A stretch of DNA of 64,000 bases, from NCBI RefSeq assembly GCF_003369915.1, contig NC_046677.1, positions 7,006,001 to 7,070,000 of the forward strand, in the 5' to 3' direction. The DNA is from Drosophila miranda (lineage: Eukaryota > Arthropoda > Insecta > Diptera > Drosophilidae). Shown here piece after piece: positions 21,395 through 32,300 of this stretch (the first letter of the stretch is position 1; each line of letters begins with the position of its first letter). The translations under genes and the position numbers were made by a program. The notes under the pieces are model-generated. The model ran no database searches and was not told the origin of the DNA. It worked only from the letters and a program-made list of their open reading frames with translations.

Positions 21395-22762
21395 TTATAA
21401 GAACAACGGACCCAGATACGAGAACATGACGCCCGAGAAAATGCCCGTAATCAGCATTGCAGCTGCATACATTCCAGCGGTTGTTTGAAACTTTGCATGA
21501 ACCGTCTGCGGGGCATACATCATGCCCAACGAACTCAAGTAACCCGAGCTGTAGGACATTATGACGGCAATGCCCCAATAGACCCACTCATTGGGGAAGT
21601 AGACTTCGAGGGTCCTGGTCATATCTGGTGGTATATAGTTGCACATGATGAACAGGGGAATGAACACCAGGCGCAGAGCCACCGGAACCACTAGGAACTT
21701 CGGACCGGGCCATTGCACCCACGAGGTGGTCAGGCTGCCCAGCATGGCGAACACGTTGAATGTGAGGAAACAAGTGAACAAGGTGAAGTAGTCCTTGGAG
21801 ATGAAAAAGTCATTGTCCGAGGCTTTAATGTTCGCGTGGATGGCCGGGAAGACGGAGAGAGTCACAAAGAACGTCAGAAAGATGTTGAAGAGCTGAGGCG
21901 ATGCCTTCTTGAAGATCTGCCAGTAGGGAACATTCAGCTCCGCCCTCGAGTCGGACTTTTTCTCATTGCTCTGGCAGATCTGATCGTAGTGCCTAAAGAA
22001 TTTAGTCACCGGCAACGCGAAATAGGTGTCGAAGCACAGAAGGAGAATCACAATCGCTGTTACAAAATAATAGATGGCCGACGTTCTCTTTGAGTCGAAG
22101 AATGCGGTGCAAATGATGGACATCACGGTGGTGAAGACCCCACTAATGTTGGATCCCAGGACCACGGCTCCCGTGTACTTGATGGGTAGCGAAGCAACGA
22201 TGCCGTATATGGTGTTCTGGTAGATACCATTGCAAATGTTCAGCAGCACAATGCTTACCATGGTGGCCCAGAAGAATATGCCCGGCCACTGGGACGAATC
22301 CATCATAGCCAGGACAATGGTTACCAGCAGAATGACAACCTCAAAGATGATGCTGTACACTATCCTGCTGGTCAGGTCGCCGCCAAAGTTGACGAAGATG
22401 TTCAGCCAGTTGAAGAGGAGATTGGGAATCTGCGAGGCAAAGCCCATATTCTGCATGAAGGTACTTCTGTAGTTTACCTCCGTGGGTACCGTGTTGTTCG
22501 CGCCCAGCTTGAAGTCCTCGAAGTAGGACTTGGCTGTAATGAACATGTTCCAGGGCATCAGTGTGCCCAGTCCGTGCAACATAAAGATAAAGAAAACTAT
22601 CTTGTATCTATCCTTGGGCGGCAGACCCAACTTGGCCAGCACCGAGCCCTTCCCATTCGAATCCGCCGGCGGCAGTTCGGACTCCCACGACGGATTTAGT
22701 GTCACGGGCTTTGGTGCCTGCTTGCCAATAAAAGGCAGTTTCTCCGATTTTCCTTCGGCCAT
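21395..22762 (-). CDS. Ent2: Equilibrative nucleoside transporter (SLC29/ENT family)
   Basis: 455 aa in one uninterrupted coding exon. ENT proteins carry nucleosides across the plasma membrane by facilitated diffusion through eleven transmembrane helices. The soluble N-terminus of about 50 residues precedes TM1, which contains the family motif LGTLMPWNMFITA. The next loop has a potential N-glycosylation site (NNT). A charged cytoplasmic loop (CQSNEKKSDSRAELN) separates TM6 and TM7. The C-terminal helices carry the usual SSGYLSSLGMMYAPQ and ITGIFSGVMFSYLGP sequences. Length matches the ENT family (about 450). Assignment to Ent2 rather than another Drosophila ENT rests on similarity recalled from the family and on its neighbours. 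Transcribed divergently from Trm6. Confidence 0.9.
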   Translation of the reverse strand: MAEGKSEKLPFIGKQAPKPVTLNPSWESELPPADSNGKGSVLAKLGLPPKDRYKIVFFIFMLHGLGTLMPWNMFITAKSYFEDFKLGANNTVPTEVNYRSTFMQNMGFASQIPNLLFNWLNIFVNFGGDLTSRIVYSIIFEVVILLVTIVLAMMDSSQWPGIFFWATMVSIVLLNICNGIYQNTIYGIVASLPIKYTGAVVLGSNISGVFTTVMSIICTAFFDSKRTSAIYYFVTAIVILLLCFDTYFALPVTKFFRHYDQICQSNEKKSDSRAELNVPYWQIFKKASPQLFNIFLTFFVTLSVFPAIHANIKASDNDFFISKDYFTLFTCFLTFNVFAMLGSLTTSWVQWPGPKFLVVPVALRLVFIPLFIMCNYIPPDMTRTLEVYFPNEWVYWGIAVIMSYSSGYLSSLGMMYAPQTVHAKFQTTAGMYAAAMLITGIFSGVMFSYLGPLFL

Positions 22763-23459
22763 TGCTGCGTGGCTTCTGTTATGTTCTGCTCGACGCGGCT
22801 CTTGTTATGCGGGCGATGGCAATTATTGGGGCGTATACCCAAGCACAAAAACTTGCAGGGTCAGTATTTTGTTAAGTAGTGAGGGACGCCAAGCCAGTAG
22901 AAGGGCGGGAAGGTTTGATTTTCCCTTTTCCCCTCTGGAATCTGCGCCTGCTTGTCGACTGGTGTCCGGGGGGTTATGCGATTTCTCGTCACGTGGTCCA
23001 ATCTTAGGCGGCAATCGCAATGCCTTCACAACTATCTGTACCTGATTTCCGCGATTACAAAACAGATTGCAGTCTCAAAGGTTACGTGCTACCCGCTGTA
23101 GGCACGCGTTTCGTGTAATCGCTATGTATTAGAACATCGGAATCGATCGGAATGGAACTACAATGGAGCTGCCACATCAGTGAATAATAATAAAAACACT
23201 CTATTTTCAATACAAATACAACATTTTTTTATGTAACGCAACACTGCTGCAACAGGTGGCAAGGAACTAGAATTAGGAAAAAAAAACTGTGTTTGGCTAT
23301 CGATATGTCCTTAGATTCCCACTATAAGTAGAAAAAAAAACAAGTGGGATCTAAAGATTTACAGGAAGTCTGGCTGGAATGTTATTGAAAATATCCATCG
23401 CCTTAAAATCATTTCGATATTTTCCCAAGCCCAGCGCCACTCACTTTGGCAGTAGTGGC

Positions 23460-23526
23460 GATAGTGGCGCCAGTTGATAGTTTTGAATAGAATGATTCAA
23501 AACATCGATACTGTCGATAGTATCGG
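23460..23526 (+). repeat. Dispersed ~65-bp DRE-containing repeat, copy 2
   Basis: Matches 17321-17394: ATAGTGGCGCCA, GATAGTTTTGAATAGAATGA, then ACATCGATACTGTCGATAG. It lies about 700 bp from the Ent2 start and 600 bp from the Trm6 start. Confidence 0.7.
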
Positions 23527-23996
23527 GCTCATATAACTAAGATTATAAGTCTTTTAAAGGCTATTTTTCAAATAAAATAAAATAAATCCTTATTTCTTTT
23601 ATCGAGGATCTTATATAGCCAAAAGCCTTTTTTATATTTCTCTTGCAAAAAAAAGCAGACCTGCCTGCCAACATTTGAACATTGAACTATTTATATGCGA
23701 TCGTGCTACTTTTAAAAAAGATAACCACGCGCTTGCACTTTTGTCAGCCCTAACTGTAGGTGTCGATTTTGAAGCATGTCACATGTCTTAACCATGGCAC
23801 TCGCATTGTCAGTTACAATAACACCCACTGAACCTGAACCTTTTGTAATGAGTTGGCTATGTTTTTTAATGAATGAATAAAGGGATCTTCAAGTTTTTCG
23901 GTTGACACCACTGCACTTTTCAAAATCAAAGTATAGAAGGGGAAGCGACCGATAAGAGCTCGATAGTATCATAAATAGTAGCAAAACCATCGATAC

Positions 23997-24004
23997 TATC
24001 GATA
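23997..24004. promoter_or_regulatory. DRE (TATCGATA), Trm6 promoter
   Basis: A perfect DREF-binding palindrome in the proximal promoter of Trm6; a second CGATAGTATC-type half lies about 30 bp upstream. Confidence 0.6.
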
Positions 24005-24125
24005 GGTTTGACACCTGTAGTTGGCAGCTTTGCAGCACTAGACTAGTCTTCCTCTTCGCGCGGCGGCGTTTTATTTGTGCGTTAAAACACGTTGTTTATT
24101 CTAATTATTAAAGAAAACGGCGACA

Positions 24126-25501
24126 ATGAGCACCGATGAGCACCCCAACATTCAGCTGGGCGACTACATCGTCATACAGCGCCAAAAGTACACAAAGCTG
24201 CAGAAATTCGGCAGCTTAGACACGACGTCCACATTGGGCAAGGAGACACTCGAGCTGAAGTCTCTGCTGGATCAGCCGTACGGCTCCACGTTCAAGATGT
24301 GCGTTAAGGAAACAAAAACAGGAAAGCGTGGCGCCCAACGCCAGCACACCCTGGAGCTGTGCAGCGACACGGAGCTGAGAAGCACGCGCGAGGTTCTGGG
24401 CATCTCCAGCAGTGGAGCCGACAATCGTGATATATGCGACAATGGGGAGGCGCAGGCCCTCAAATCCTCAGACATTGAACAGCTGCGCGAGGCCTGCAAT
24501 GAGTCGAGCAAAATCATTGAGAAGCTCGTAGAGAACTCTAAGACGTTCCACACCCGCACTGAGTACTCCCAGGAGAAGTACCTCCTGAAAAAAGAGAAAA
24601 AGTACTTTGAATTTGTCCAGATACGACAGCCGACGATACGGCTGATGGTTGACATATTCTATCGACAGGATGCGGAGAAAATCATGGGCATACGCGTGGA
24701 CACGCTCTCCCAAATCATATCCTACTCTGGAGTCTGCGGCTTTGGCAGCTATTTGCTGTACGAGAGCGGCACCAATGGGCTGCTCCCGGCGGCCATGATG
24801 AACTCCATTGGCGCCGGCACTGAGGGCACCTTGGTGCACATGCATCCCGGGAATGTGCCCCAGAAACAGGCACTGCTCGCTCTGAAACTACCGCTCGAAC
24901 AGCAGCAACGTTGCGTGTCTGTGAATCTATATTCGGTGCTGAGGGAGTTCTATCAGGGAGAGTCAGCAACCGCAAATGTCGCCCCCTCTGAAGTCGAGGC
25001 GGAGGAAACGCTGCCAGAGACGCCCAACGAGGAGCAGCCGGAGGCCGTTGAACCAAGCACCAAGAAGCCCAAGCTAGACGAAGCTCCTCCAAGTGGTAAG
25101 GGAGTTAATGTTTTCCATGCACCGACTGATTTCTCATTTATCTACCGTTTGCAGGCAATAACAAAGGCCCCCTGCGGTGGCAGATAGAGAACAAACGAGC
25201 GTCCGCGCTGATGCACGGAAAGTTCGACAGCCTGGTGGTGGCAGCTAAAGAGCATCCATCGAGCATACTGCAGGCCCTCCTGCCCCTTGTGAGGCCCTCG
25301 CGACCCGTTGTTGTCTTTAGCACCTGCAAGGAGCTGCTGCAGGAAACCTACATGGAGCTAAAGACCTCCGGCAAGGTCACCGCTCTGCACGTGACCTCGA
25401 ATTGGTTGCGGACCTATCAAATACTTCCGAATCGCACGCATCCGGAGGTGAATATGAGTGGCAATAGCGGCTACCTCCTGACGGGCTTTACCCTAAAGTA
25501 A
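24126..25501 (+). CDS. Trm6: tRNA (adenine-58-N1) methyltransferase non-catalytic subunit Trm6
   Basis: 438 aa from two exons, 24126-25095 and 25155-25501 (phase-1 intron of 59 nt). Trm6 (Gcd10 family) pairs with catalytic Trm61 to make m1A58 in the T-loop of tRNAs, including initiator tRNA, in the nucleus. The N-terminal part (IQLGDYIVIQRQKYTKLQKF) is the family's beta-barrel region. The central segment (RLMVDIFYRQDAEKIMGIRV, SGVCGFGSYLLYESGTNG) is the degenerate Rossmann-like domain that lacks a SAM-binding motif. An acidic linker (EVEAEETLPETPNEEQPE) falls at the exon junction. The C-terminus has LHVTSNWLRTYQILPNRTHP, a strongly conserved family block. No AATAAA follows closely; AATATA near 25526 may serve. 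Convergent with COX5BL, about 220 bp apart. Confidence 0.9.
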
Positions 25502-25597
25502 AGTAGAGAGTTATGCGGCAGACGAAATATACATGTAAGCATTCTGTTTTTGATAATATCATGTTTTATCACTGGATTACAATGCTCGGTGTGTGCG

Positions 25598-25626
25598 TGG
25601 TTACGGGTTACGGGTTACGGGTTACG
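25598..25626 (+). repeat. Short (TTACGGG)n repeat
   Basis: About four copies of a 7-bp unit GGTTACG in the gap between the convergent Trm6 and COX5BL genes. Confidence 0.7.
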
Positions 25627-25721
25627 TTAAATGGAAGAAAGGACCTGTGAATGGCAGACGGTGTTCAGTGTTGTGTGCGTTAGAGTGTATTGGAGTGTGT
25701 TGTGTGTTTGGTTGTTTGTCA

Positions 25722-26247
25722 CTAAACGGGTGGCACTTTCTTCAGCACAAAGTAGTGCCCGCATTCGCAACGCTTCGGTGGTCCCTCCTCTAGCCACATC
25801 CACTTGGCGAAACGGTCGTCCAGGCACAGGCAGCCCACGAGGCGACCATCAAATGCCGAGGGTATTTCGGTAGGATCGTTCAGCCTGCCAGAGCCCCGCT
25901 TTAGAATCTTGCCTAGACCCCAGGGATCACCGCAGCCCTGCTCCTTTAGCTGCATCTCACGCTTGGCGATACCGGTGGCCAGTTCCATGTCATCGGCCAT
26001 TTCTGACGGGTGGGTTGTGGCTTGAGCTCTGTTGTTCTTTTATCTCAGGCTGCACCAGCAGGTTCCACTTACCCGCCTTTAGTACTGGAGTTGTGGAGAT
26101 TGCTCGTGCGGCGACGGTATCCGCCCACTTCTGCAGTCCCATACGCTGCAGCAGGGAACTGAGTTTTCCCTTGCGCTGCCCCAATTTCGAGACGAGTCGC
26201 TTGGAGGCGGTCTTAGCCTTCAACAGACGTGCCAAATACGATGACAT
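25722..26247 (-). CDS. COX5BL: Cytochrome c oxidase subunit 5B-like
   Basis: 151 aa from two exons on the minus strand: 26073-26247 (start ATG 26245-26247) and 25722-26002, with a 70-nt phase-1 intron. It is a divergent paralogue of COX5B, the zinc-binding nuclear-encoded subunit of mitochondrial complex IV. Exon 1 encodes a long basic leader (MSSYLARLLKAKTASKRL), a plausible mitochondrial presequence. The mature part retains the family core (ELATGIAKREM, DPTEIPSAFDGRLVGCLC, PPKRCECGHYFVLKK) including the CEC zinc ligands. An earlier in-frame ATG exists but would add non-family residues. It lies tandem to COX5B on the same strand; in D. melanogaster the paralogue is thought to be testis-biased (recalled). 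Confidence 0.88.
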
Positions 26248-26334
26248 TCTGACGAAAAATTGCAATTTACTCACGGAATATCTCAAAAATAAATAATTTT
26301 TTTTGTTTTGCTTGGGAATGAAAGCTGTCTGTTT

Positions 26335-26375
26335 CACAGTTTCGAATGGAATGATTCTAAACAGTCGATAGGACA
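26335..26375 (+). promoter_or_regulatory. Partial copy of the dispersed promoter-like repeat
   Basis: CAGTTTCGAATGGAATGATT and CAGTCGATAGG match the core of the repeats at 17321 and 23460. It lies about 90 bp upstream of the COX5BL start codon (minus strand). Confidence 0.5.
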
Positions 26376-26723
26376 TTTGTTTGGTTGTAAAGAAAGACCT
26401 ACTGGGATCTAAAATGTTTTCCTTGCGACTCATTGAGACTCATTTCCGATTTACTTTCGCTCAAAATCACTTTGTTGCCTTTATTGTTCGTTTATCTGAT
26501 ATATACTTAAGCATCGCTTCTTGGATTAACGTTGACTGCGGTGGAAATGAAAGATTTAAAACTGAAAACGGGAAGAGCTGCTGCCTGCCCCCTTGATCGC
26601 CGCCGAGGTTGGTTATTTGGTTGTTTTTTCTGGATTTTATGTCTGTTTTTATTTGGACAGCTAAGGTGTTGGTTGACTTTTAGCTTTGTAGTTGTTGTGT
26701 GGTGTGTTCTTGTTATTAATTGG

Positions 26724-26729
26724 TTTATT
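26724..26729 (-). terminator. Polyadenylation signal of COX5B
   Basis: TTTATT on the + strand (AATAAA on the minus strand), about 20 nt past the COX5B stop codon. Confidence 0.55.
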
Positions 26730-26748
26730 TAATTAATTAATAATAACT

Positions 26749-27694
26749 TTAAACAGCTGCCTTCTCCACCAGCTTGAACCAATGGCCGCACTCGCAACGC
26801 TTCTGGTTGCCCTTCTGCAGCCACATCCATTGCACGTATGTCTGATCCTCTTCGCCTGCAAAATAAAGTTGGAATAAAGTTAGCATGGGTTTCCTTGTTT
26901 CGGGATGGCATTTACTCACAGATGCAGCCAACAATTCTGGCATCGAAGGCCGATGGAATTAAGTTGGGGTTCTCCTTGGTGCCAGCACCGCGCTTGAACA
27001 CCTTCATGTCGAAGGGATTCTCATTGCCGGCGGCTTTGGCGAGCAGCTCACGCTTCTCGATACCCGTGGCATGCTCCAAGGGGTCGTTCATCACTGCAAT
27101 TGGAAATGGAATGGCAATTAACTGATTGTGTCCTCGATTGATAAGCTTCTTCGTCTACGACTCGGATCAGCTGTGCAGCAGCGATCCGGCGCGAGGTTAC
27201 ATAAACGGCAAACGCCCGAACCTCTGCGGCTGTGTCATCGGCTAACTATTAGATGTCATTAGCTTAGCCCCCGATAGAGTTACAGTGCAGAGTCGAGGTG
27301 CGAACTGCGTATCACTGCCGTTCCGTTGCCGTCGCGTCTTTCCCCCACCGTGTGTACATAAAACACATTTCCCTGCGCATAGTTATTACATAACCTCCCC
27401 ACCGAAGCAGGCGCATTTTCAATTGCCAAAAACTGCTGCTCCAGATGCAGGGGGCTGCCGCAGATTGTGTTCTGGCATTGCATTGGTTGTCATATTATGC
27501 AATCCTAGCCATGAAACTCGGATGCAGAAGTGCCTTCACACCAAAATCTACACACCACGACGGGCGGACGTGACGGCAGCGCAGGGGATTTCGCTTTGAT
27601 TTCTGCACTTACTTTTGCAAAAACGCACGGGCGCGTATGTAACATTTTGGCGTGCAGCGGCACGAAGCGCCATGCGTCCACAGATCGATGCCAT
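26749..27694 (-). CDS. COX5B: Cytochrome c oxidase subunit 5B
   Basis: 120 aa, the usual fly length, from three exons on the minus strand: 27613-27694, 26920-27093 and 26749-26855. The first exon is short and encodes the mitochondrial presequence (MASICGRMALRAAARQNV, then APVRFCK), spliced in phase to KMMNDPLEHATGIEKREL. The mature domain carries FKRGAGTKENPNLIPSAFDA and the zinc-ligand region GCICEEDQTYVQWMW with CECGHWF near the C-terminus. The protein is a matrix-side structural subunit of respiratory complex IV. The first intron is about 520 bp; the second is 64 bp. Head-to-head with IFT52 (261 bp between start codons) and tandem with COX5BL. Confidence 0.93.
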
Positions 27695-27955
27695 AGTTCG
27701 TTTCGCGAAAATTTGTGGTTCCTAAAAATTGAACACCAAAAATTCTTTCGTAATTTTTCACACAGCGAGACTTAAGGACAGTGTGCAGCAGTACCGCGAT
27801 GGCAGGTGTTGTGAAACGCTCAACAGTGTTCAGAGGTTACCAGACTGGCAGGACACTGTGCTGCCACTTGAACCGCTAGATGGCGCACAGTTGTCCGGGC
27901 AACGGAAAAATGCAAAACAAACGAAAAGGAAATTTATTATAATCTGAGAGTAAAG
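27695..27955. promoter_or_regulatory. Bidirectional promoter of COX5B and IFT52
   Basis: The 261 bp between the two start codons must hold both core promoters and 5'UTRs. The X-box at 27890-27903 lies on the IFT52 side. Confidence 0.6.
27890..27903 (+). promoter_or_regulatory. X-box (RFX site) of IFT52
   Basis: GTTGTCCGGGCAAC fits the RFX consensus RYYNYY-N(1-3)-RRNRAC with a 2-nt spacer (GTTGTC CG GGCAAC). It is 53 bp before the IFT52 start codon. Known: Drosophila Rfx drives intraflagellar transport genes in ciliated sensory neurons through X-boxes at this distance. Confidence 0.75.
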
Positions 27956-29384
27956 ATGTCTAATAAACCCATTATCTGCTTTGATACATCCAAAAATGAG
28001 CGATTTCAAATATCGGACAACTATAAAATGCTTCACCGCAAGCTGAAGGTCAACTGGAACGTGGAACAGTCAGTATAACGGCAAAAGATTCGAATTTAAA
28101 TGGTAAACAAAAAATATTGAACACCCTTAGAAGCGATGCCGAACTGCAAAAAGGGCACCTTTCGCGTGCCAAGATATTCGTCCTGGCTGGCCCCCAGGAT
28201 CGCTTCACCGAGGATGAGTTCGAAGTGCTCAAACACTATGTGGAGGTGGACGGAGGCAGTCTGTTGGTTCTCCTTGGCGAGGGCGGCGAACAGGAGTTCA
28301 ACACGAACGTAAATTTTTTTCTGGAGCAGTACGGGATCTACATCAACGGGGACAATGTGGTGCGACCGCACTACTACAAGAATTTTCATCCCAAAGAGTG
28401 CATTGTGGGTGGTGGAGTGGTCTGCGAGTCCATGTGGCGACACCTCATCAAGCTGGACATTGAGAAGGTCGACTACGACTTCAGCGACGAGAAGTACAAG
28501 ATACACTTTCAGTATCCCTACGGAGCCACCCTGAATATCTCCGAGCCAGCCAATGTCCTGCTCACCACAGGCCCCGTGGTGTATCCCTTCAATCGTCCAC
28601 TGGCGGGCTACTATACCAATGGCAAAGGCGGAAAGATCTTGGCCATTGGCTCGGGCTACATCTGGCATGATAAGTATTTGCAGGACAAGACGAATGACGC
28701 CATGCTGGAGTATATATTGAAGCTCTTGGGAGGAGATGGGATAAGCTACACGCACTTGGACTTTAACGATGTGGAGGTGAGCGGAGAAAGCTGTGTGTGG
28801 AGTGTACACCTAGTTCTAAATCTCGATTCCGTCTGCAGCTCAGCGACAACAAGCACTTTACGGATCTGGCCTTCCTGGCGGACATGCCCAAGGCCTGTCT
28901 GATCGACTCGATCGGCACCGAAATGCCCACGGACTTCAAGCAAATGTTCGACATGGAGATGTGCGCGCTGAGCAACCGCCTGCTGAAGGATGTCATCGAT
29001 ACGTACGAGCAACTGCACGTGAAATACGAGCCGCTGAGGATCATCAAGCCGCAGTTTGAGATCCCATTGCCCAACCTCCAGTTGGCCACATTTCCGCCCA
29101 TCTTCAGCGAGCCGCCAGCCCCACCGCTGGAGCTGTACGATCTGGATGAGACCTTCAGTGGGGCACGCTCACAGTTGGCACACATGACGGGCCAGTGCAT
29201 GCAGGCCCTCCAGTCCAAGGAGCCAGCGCGGCGCAGCCTCAACCAACGGGAACTGGAGAACTACGTGAAAGAGTGCGCCAGGATAACGGCCATTGTGGAG
29301 GAACAGCAAGACATGCCAGCCCGCGAGATACTCAACATTGTGGCCCGCCAGATAGTCAGCTACAGGCCATATGCGGAGGATTAG
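27956..29384 (+). CDS. IFT52: Intraflagellar transport protein 52
   Basis: 434 aa (vertebrate IFT52 about 437) from three exons: 27956-28068, 28131-28776, 28839-29384. IFT52 is a core subunit of the IFT-B1 complex, needed to build cilia of sensory neurons and, in most animals, all IFT-dependent cilia. The N-terminal GIFT domain is evident (IFVLAGPQDRFTEDEFEVLK, LLVLLGEGGEQEFNTNVNFF, VVRPHYYKNFHPKEC). The C-terminal region carries ELYDLDETFSGARSQLAHMT and ELENYVKECARITAIVEEQQ, the helical IFT46-binding tail. The first intron (62 nt) uses a weak GTCAGT donor; splicing there gives exact length agreement with human IFT52, whereas reading through hits a stop. No AATAAA; TATAAA at 29508-29513 is a possible signal. 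Confidence 0.93.
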
Positions 29385-32300
29385 CTCGCCAGACCAGACA
29401 GCGGTGATCCGATTACCCATCTGCCATCCAGCCAGAGCGGCACATTCCGCGCAACGACTGGACTGGTGCATTTCGGGCAAATCAGCAGAAATTTTGTTAA
29501 TTTGAATTATAAAATAATGAAAACCAAGTACGTTTTATGTAAACATGTTGGCGACTCGTATTCAAACATGGCGGGCGAAAGCCAAGAACCTTCCTTCAGA
29601 ACGGTCCTCCACTACTGCACTCCACCTCTTGGCCGCGACTTCTACTTGAATTACACCCAAAATTTTTAGAGTGGGGAAACACTAAACCTGTGGGAAGTAA
29701 AGCTATATAGCTGCGATTATGAAATGCTCTCCCATCATTTACTACAAAAATTGTTGTTTGCTTAACACAATTAATTATATTTATTAATATTTCCCCCCGG
29801 ATGCACTCGCTCCCCTCAGGAGGCCTCGAGAGAGGCTCTGTTGCTCCTCTTCTGCTTTTAGGTGTCGACAATTTGTTTCCGTCTGCCAGAGGGGACGACT
29901 CTGCTAATTGAGCGAGGGGATGGCCGTCTAAGGAGGGGAAGGGAAATGTGTGTGTGAAACCACTAGTTAATGCATGTCACAACAAATGTTGTCATCAATC
30001 TGGGAGCCGATCCCCAGGGGCCCACCGATAGACAGAGCGAAAGAATCCTGTAAAAAAATCATTGCACAACTGGCGGTTGTAAATTCTCTTTTTCTATTCC
30101 AAATGTGGACATCAATTCTCTGGAGCTTACGAGGATGTGGATGTTGTAGAACAGTTGTGGAACTGTAAAGAATCGTGTTTTAATGGTTAAATTTATAGAA
30201 ACTCATGGGATGTTTTAATCTGTTACCTGCAATAACCTTATATTTCCCCATCCATTAACTATCTTCTGGCCCTGTTCTGGCAGTTGTGGATCCACAAACG
30301 ACGGCTGTTCAATCAATCAATATTGGAAATTCCCACACCTCAGACGGACGGGAGCTCCATCTGCGGTGGTTCGCCATTTTGTTTGCTATTTCTGTTCAGT
30401 TTTTTCTTGTCTCAAGTTGACCGCTAAATATAACGTATAACGTATAACGTTGGACAGTTAAGCCGTGGAACCGCTGCTGCCGTGCTGCTGCCGAGGAGCA
30501 GTACGGTACGCGGTTCGGTTCGAATCGGCTCGGTGCTGGCTTCGGGGGTGCAGTAATCTGTCAGTGTAAAAGAGGTTAGGCTGAAATCCGATATGGGGCA
30601 AGTAGGAAGTTACCTTGAGTGCATTTCTATACGTAGTCGCACGTATTGACAGTGACAATGCCCGTCGCAAGTCCAAGTTGCAGTTCATTCATGGTTTCAG
30701 GCCACCAAAGCAAACAGGTTCACAGGCTCAGAGCCAGAGCTAGCGTTCTCTCTCCGCACAGAAGCCGCACAAGTATTTCCACCAGCAAAGGTTCCTCCAA
30801 CTCCAACTGCGACTCCAGTCTCCTCCCTCAGCCATCTGCCTGCGGAATGCATTTCCATTTACTGTCTGGGCGATTTTCGTCCATCGATCGATTTTGTTTA
30901 TCGAGCAAATCCATTGGCCAACCCAACGAACCCAGCTGTATTTGCGGCATCACTTCCGTTCCAGCCAAAACACTCTGCAAATATGTGAATGAGGAAAAGT
31001 CTTGACTTTTCAAGAGGTTTGTTTGACTTTTCATCGGAGCAGTGCAGGGCATCCCTTTGTTTGGTGTCTGCCGCCCTCCAGCTGGGATTTTTTCCTTATT
31101 TATAAATTAGTTATGTTTCCAAACTGTCCAACATTTGTCACCTGTGTGTGTGTTAGGGGGGGAAATTCCGGGAAAACCCTCATGGTGGCTTGATGCGGGT
31201 CGTCGCGACATCATTTTAATTAAATTACAGCAACCAAAACGTGCGACACTATAATAATTTGTATTCATTGTCAAAAATGGGCAATCATAAAAAACAACAC
31301 GTCTGCATCGCAGCCGCTTAAGACAGAAGGGGAAAGGGGTGGGAGGCAGGGCGAGATGTCTGGTCAGCAGACGACACCCTCGGGGCACACACACATGCTG
31401 CTCCCACATGCATTCCCCTCCCCCTGAAAGAGAATGTAACAATCAATTAACAGGGCAGATAGGTTAAGGTTGCAGACTCGAATTAACCCGTGCGTGTGAG
31501 TGGCTGTTGCTACAGGGACTTACTACTTGGAGCGCTCTAAAGTGCGATTTTTGGGATGAATTTTGAATATACATATGTTTTACTAGATGATAATAATATG
31601 AGGAGAGATTCAAATACGAACTTTGTTATATTGCAATTATGAATGCTTTTGATATTTAAGAATTTTCTATGGTTTTCCAAATCTCAATGCTTTTTATGCC
31701 CTGTGCAATTGTATTATACTGAGATATTCATTCATTCATATTGATTTAGCTCCAAATATAAAAATTTTCTAATAGTTTTCTTAAATTCTTAGTGGTTTCC
31801 TATGCCTTTAGGAACTTAAGAGCCTTGAATCAACTGGTATCCCAGAATGTTGTCATCTGTCATCTTTGTTTCCCCTTCGACCCATGCGAGGGTTAAAGAG
31901 CTTCAGAGCAGCCGTTGACCCAAGTCGTCTCTTGGCACGCTTCGTCGTCGTCGTCGTCTTCGTCTTCGTCTTCGACGTCTGCCCTCGCTCTTTGTTCTTG
32001 TGGCTGTTGCTGGTGTTGTTGTTTGTTTTTTTTTATATTTTTGGTGTCGTTGTGGGGCCCTGTCAATGTCTCTATGGCGGGGACATAGTTGACCATCATT
32101 GAAATAGAAAGCTTGTCTTTTATGTTCTGGCATTGTTATTAATTCATCATTAAGTCGGTGTTGTACAACAAGCTCTAATGATGCGTGTAAATGCTAAACA
32201 AATGACAAGTCTGGCCCTCCACTATCCTAGCCCCTCCGCTTCGAGATCGAACCCCTGTTGAAAATCGTAAACCATATGCAAAGGAAATGCTCGAAGCGCG

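Larger units (their letters stand above)
22763..24125. promoter_or_regulatory. Divergent promoter region between Ent2 and Trm6
   Basis: 1.36 kb without recognised coding sequence. It contains TATCGATA at 23298-23305 and at 23997-24004 (the latter 121 bp before the Trm6 start), and a copy of the dispersed DRE-containing repeat at 23460-23526. These DREF-type elements fit housekeeping transcription in at least the Trm6 direction. Confidence 0.55.

Noticed and set aside
21713..22472. Plus-strand frames opposite Ent2
   Set aside because: Mirror-frame shadows of the transporter gene.
28069..28130. Apparent frameshift or stop in IFT52 after NWNVE
   Set aside because: A 62-nt intron with GTCAGT donor and CCCTTAG acceptor restores the frame and gives exactly the human spacing between NW and the AGP block, so no frameshift is needed.
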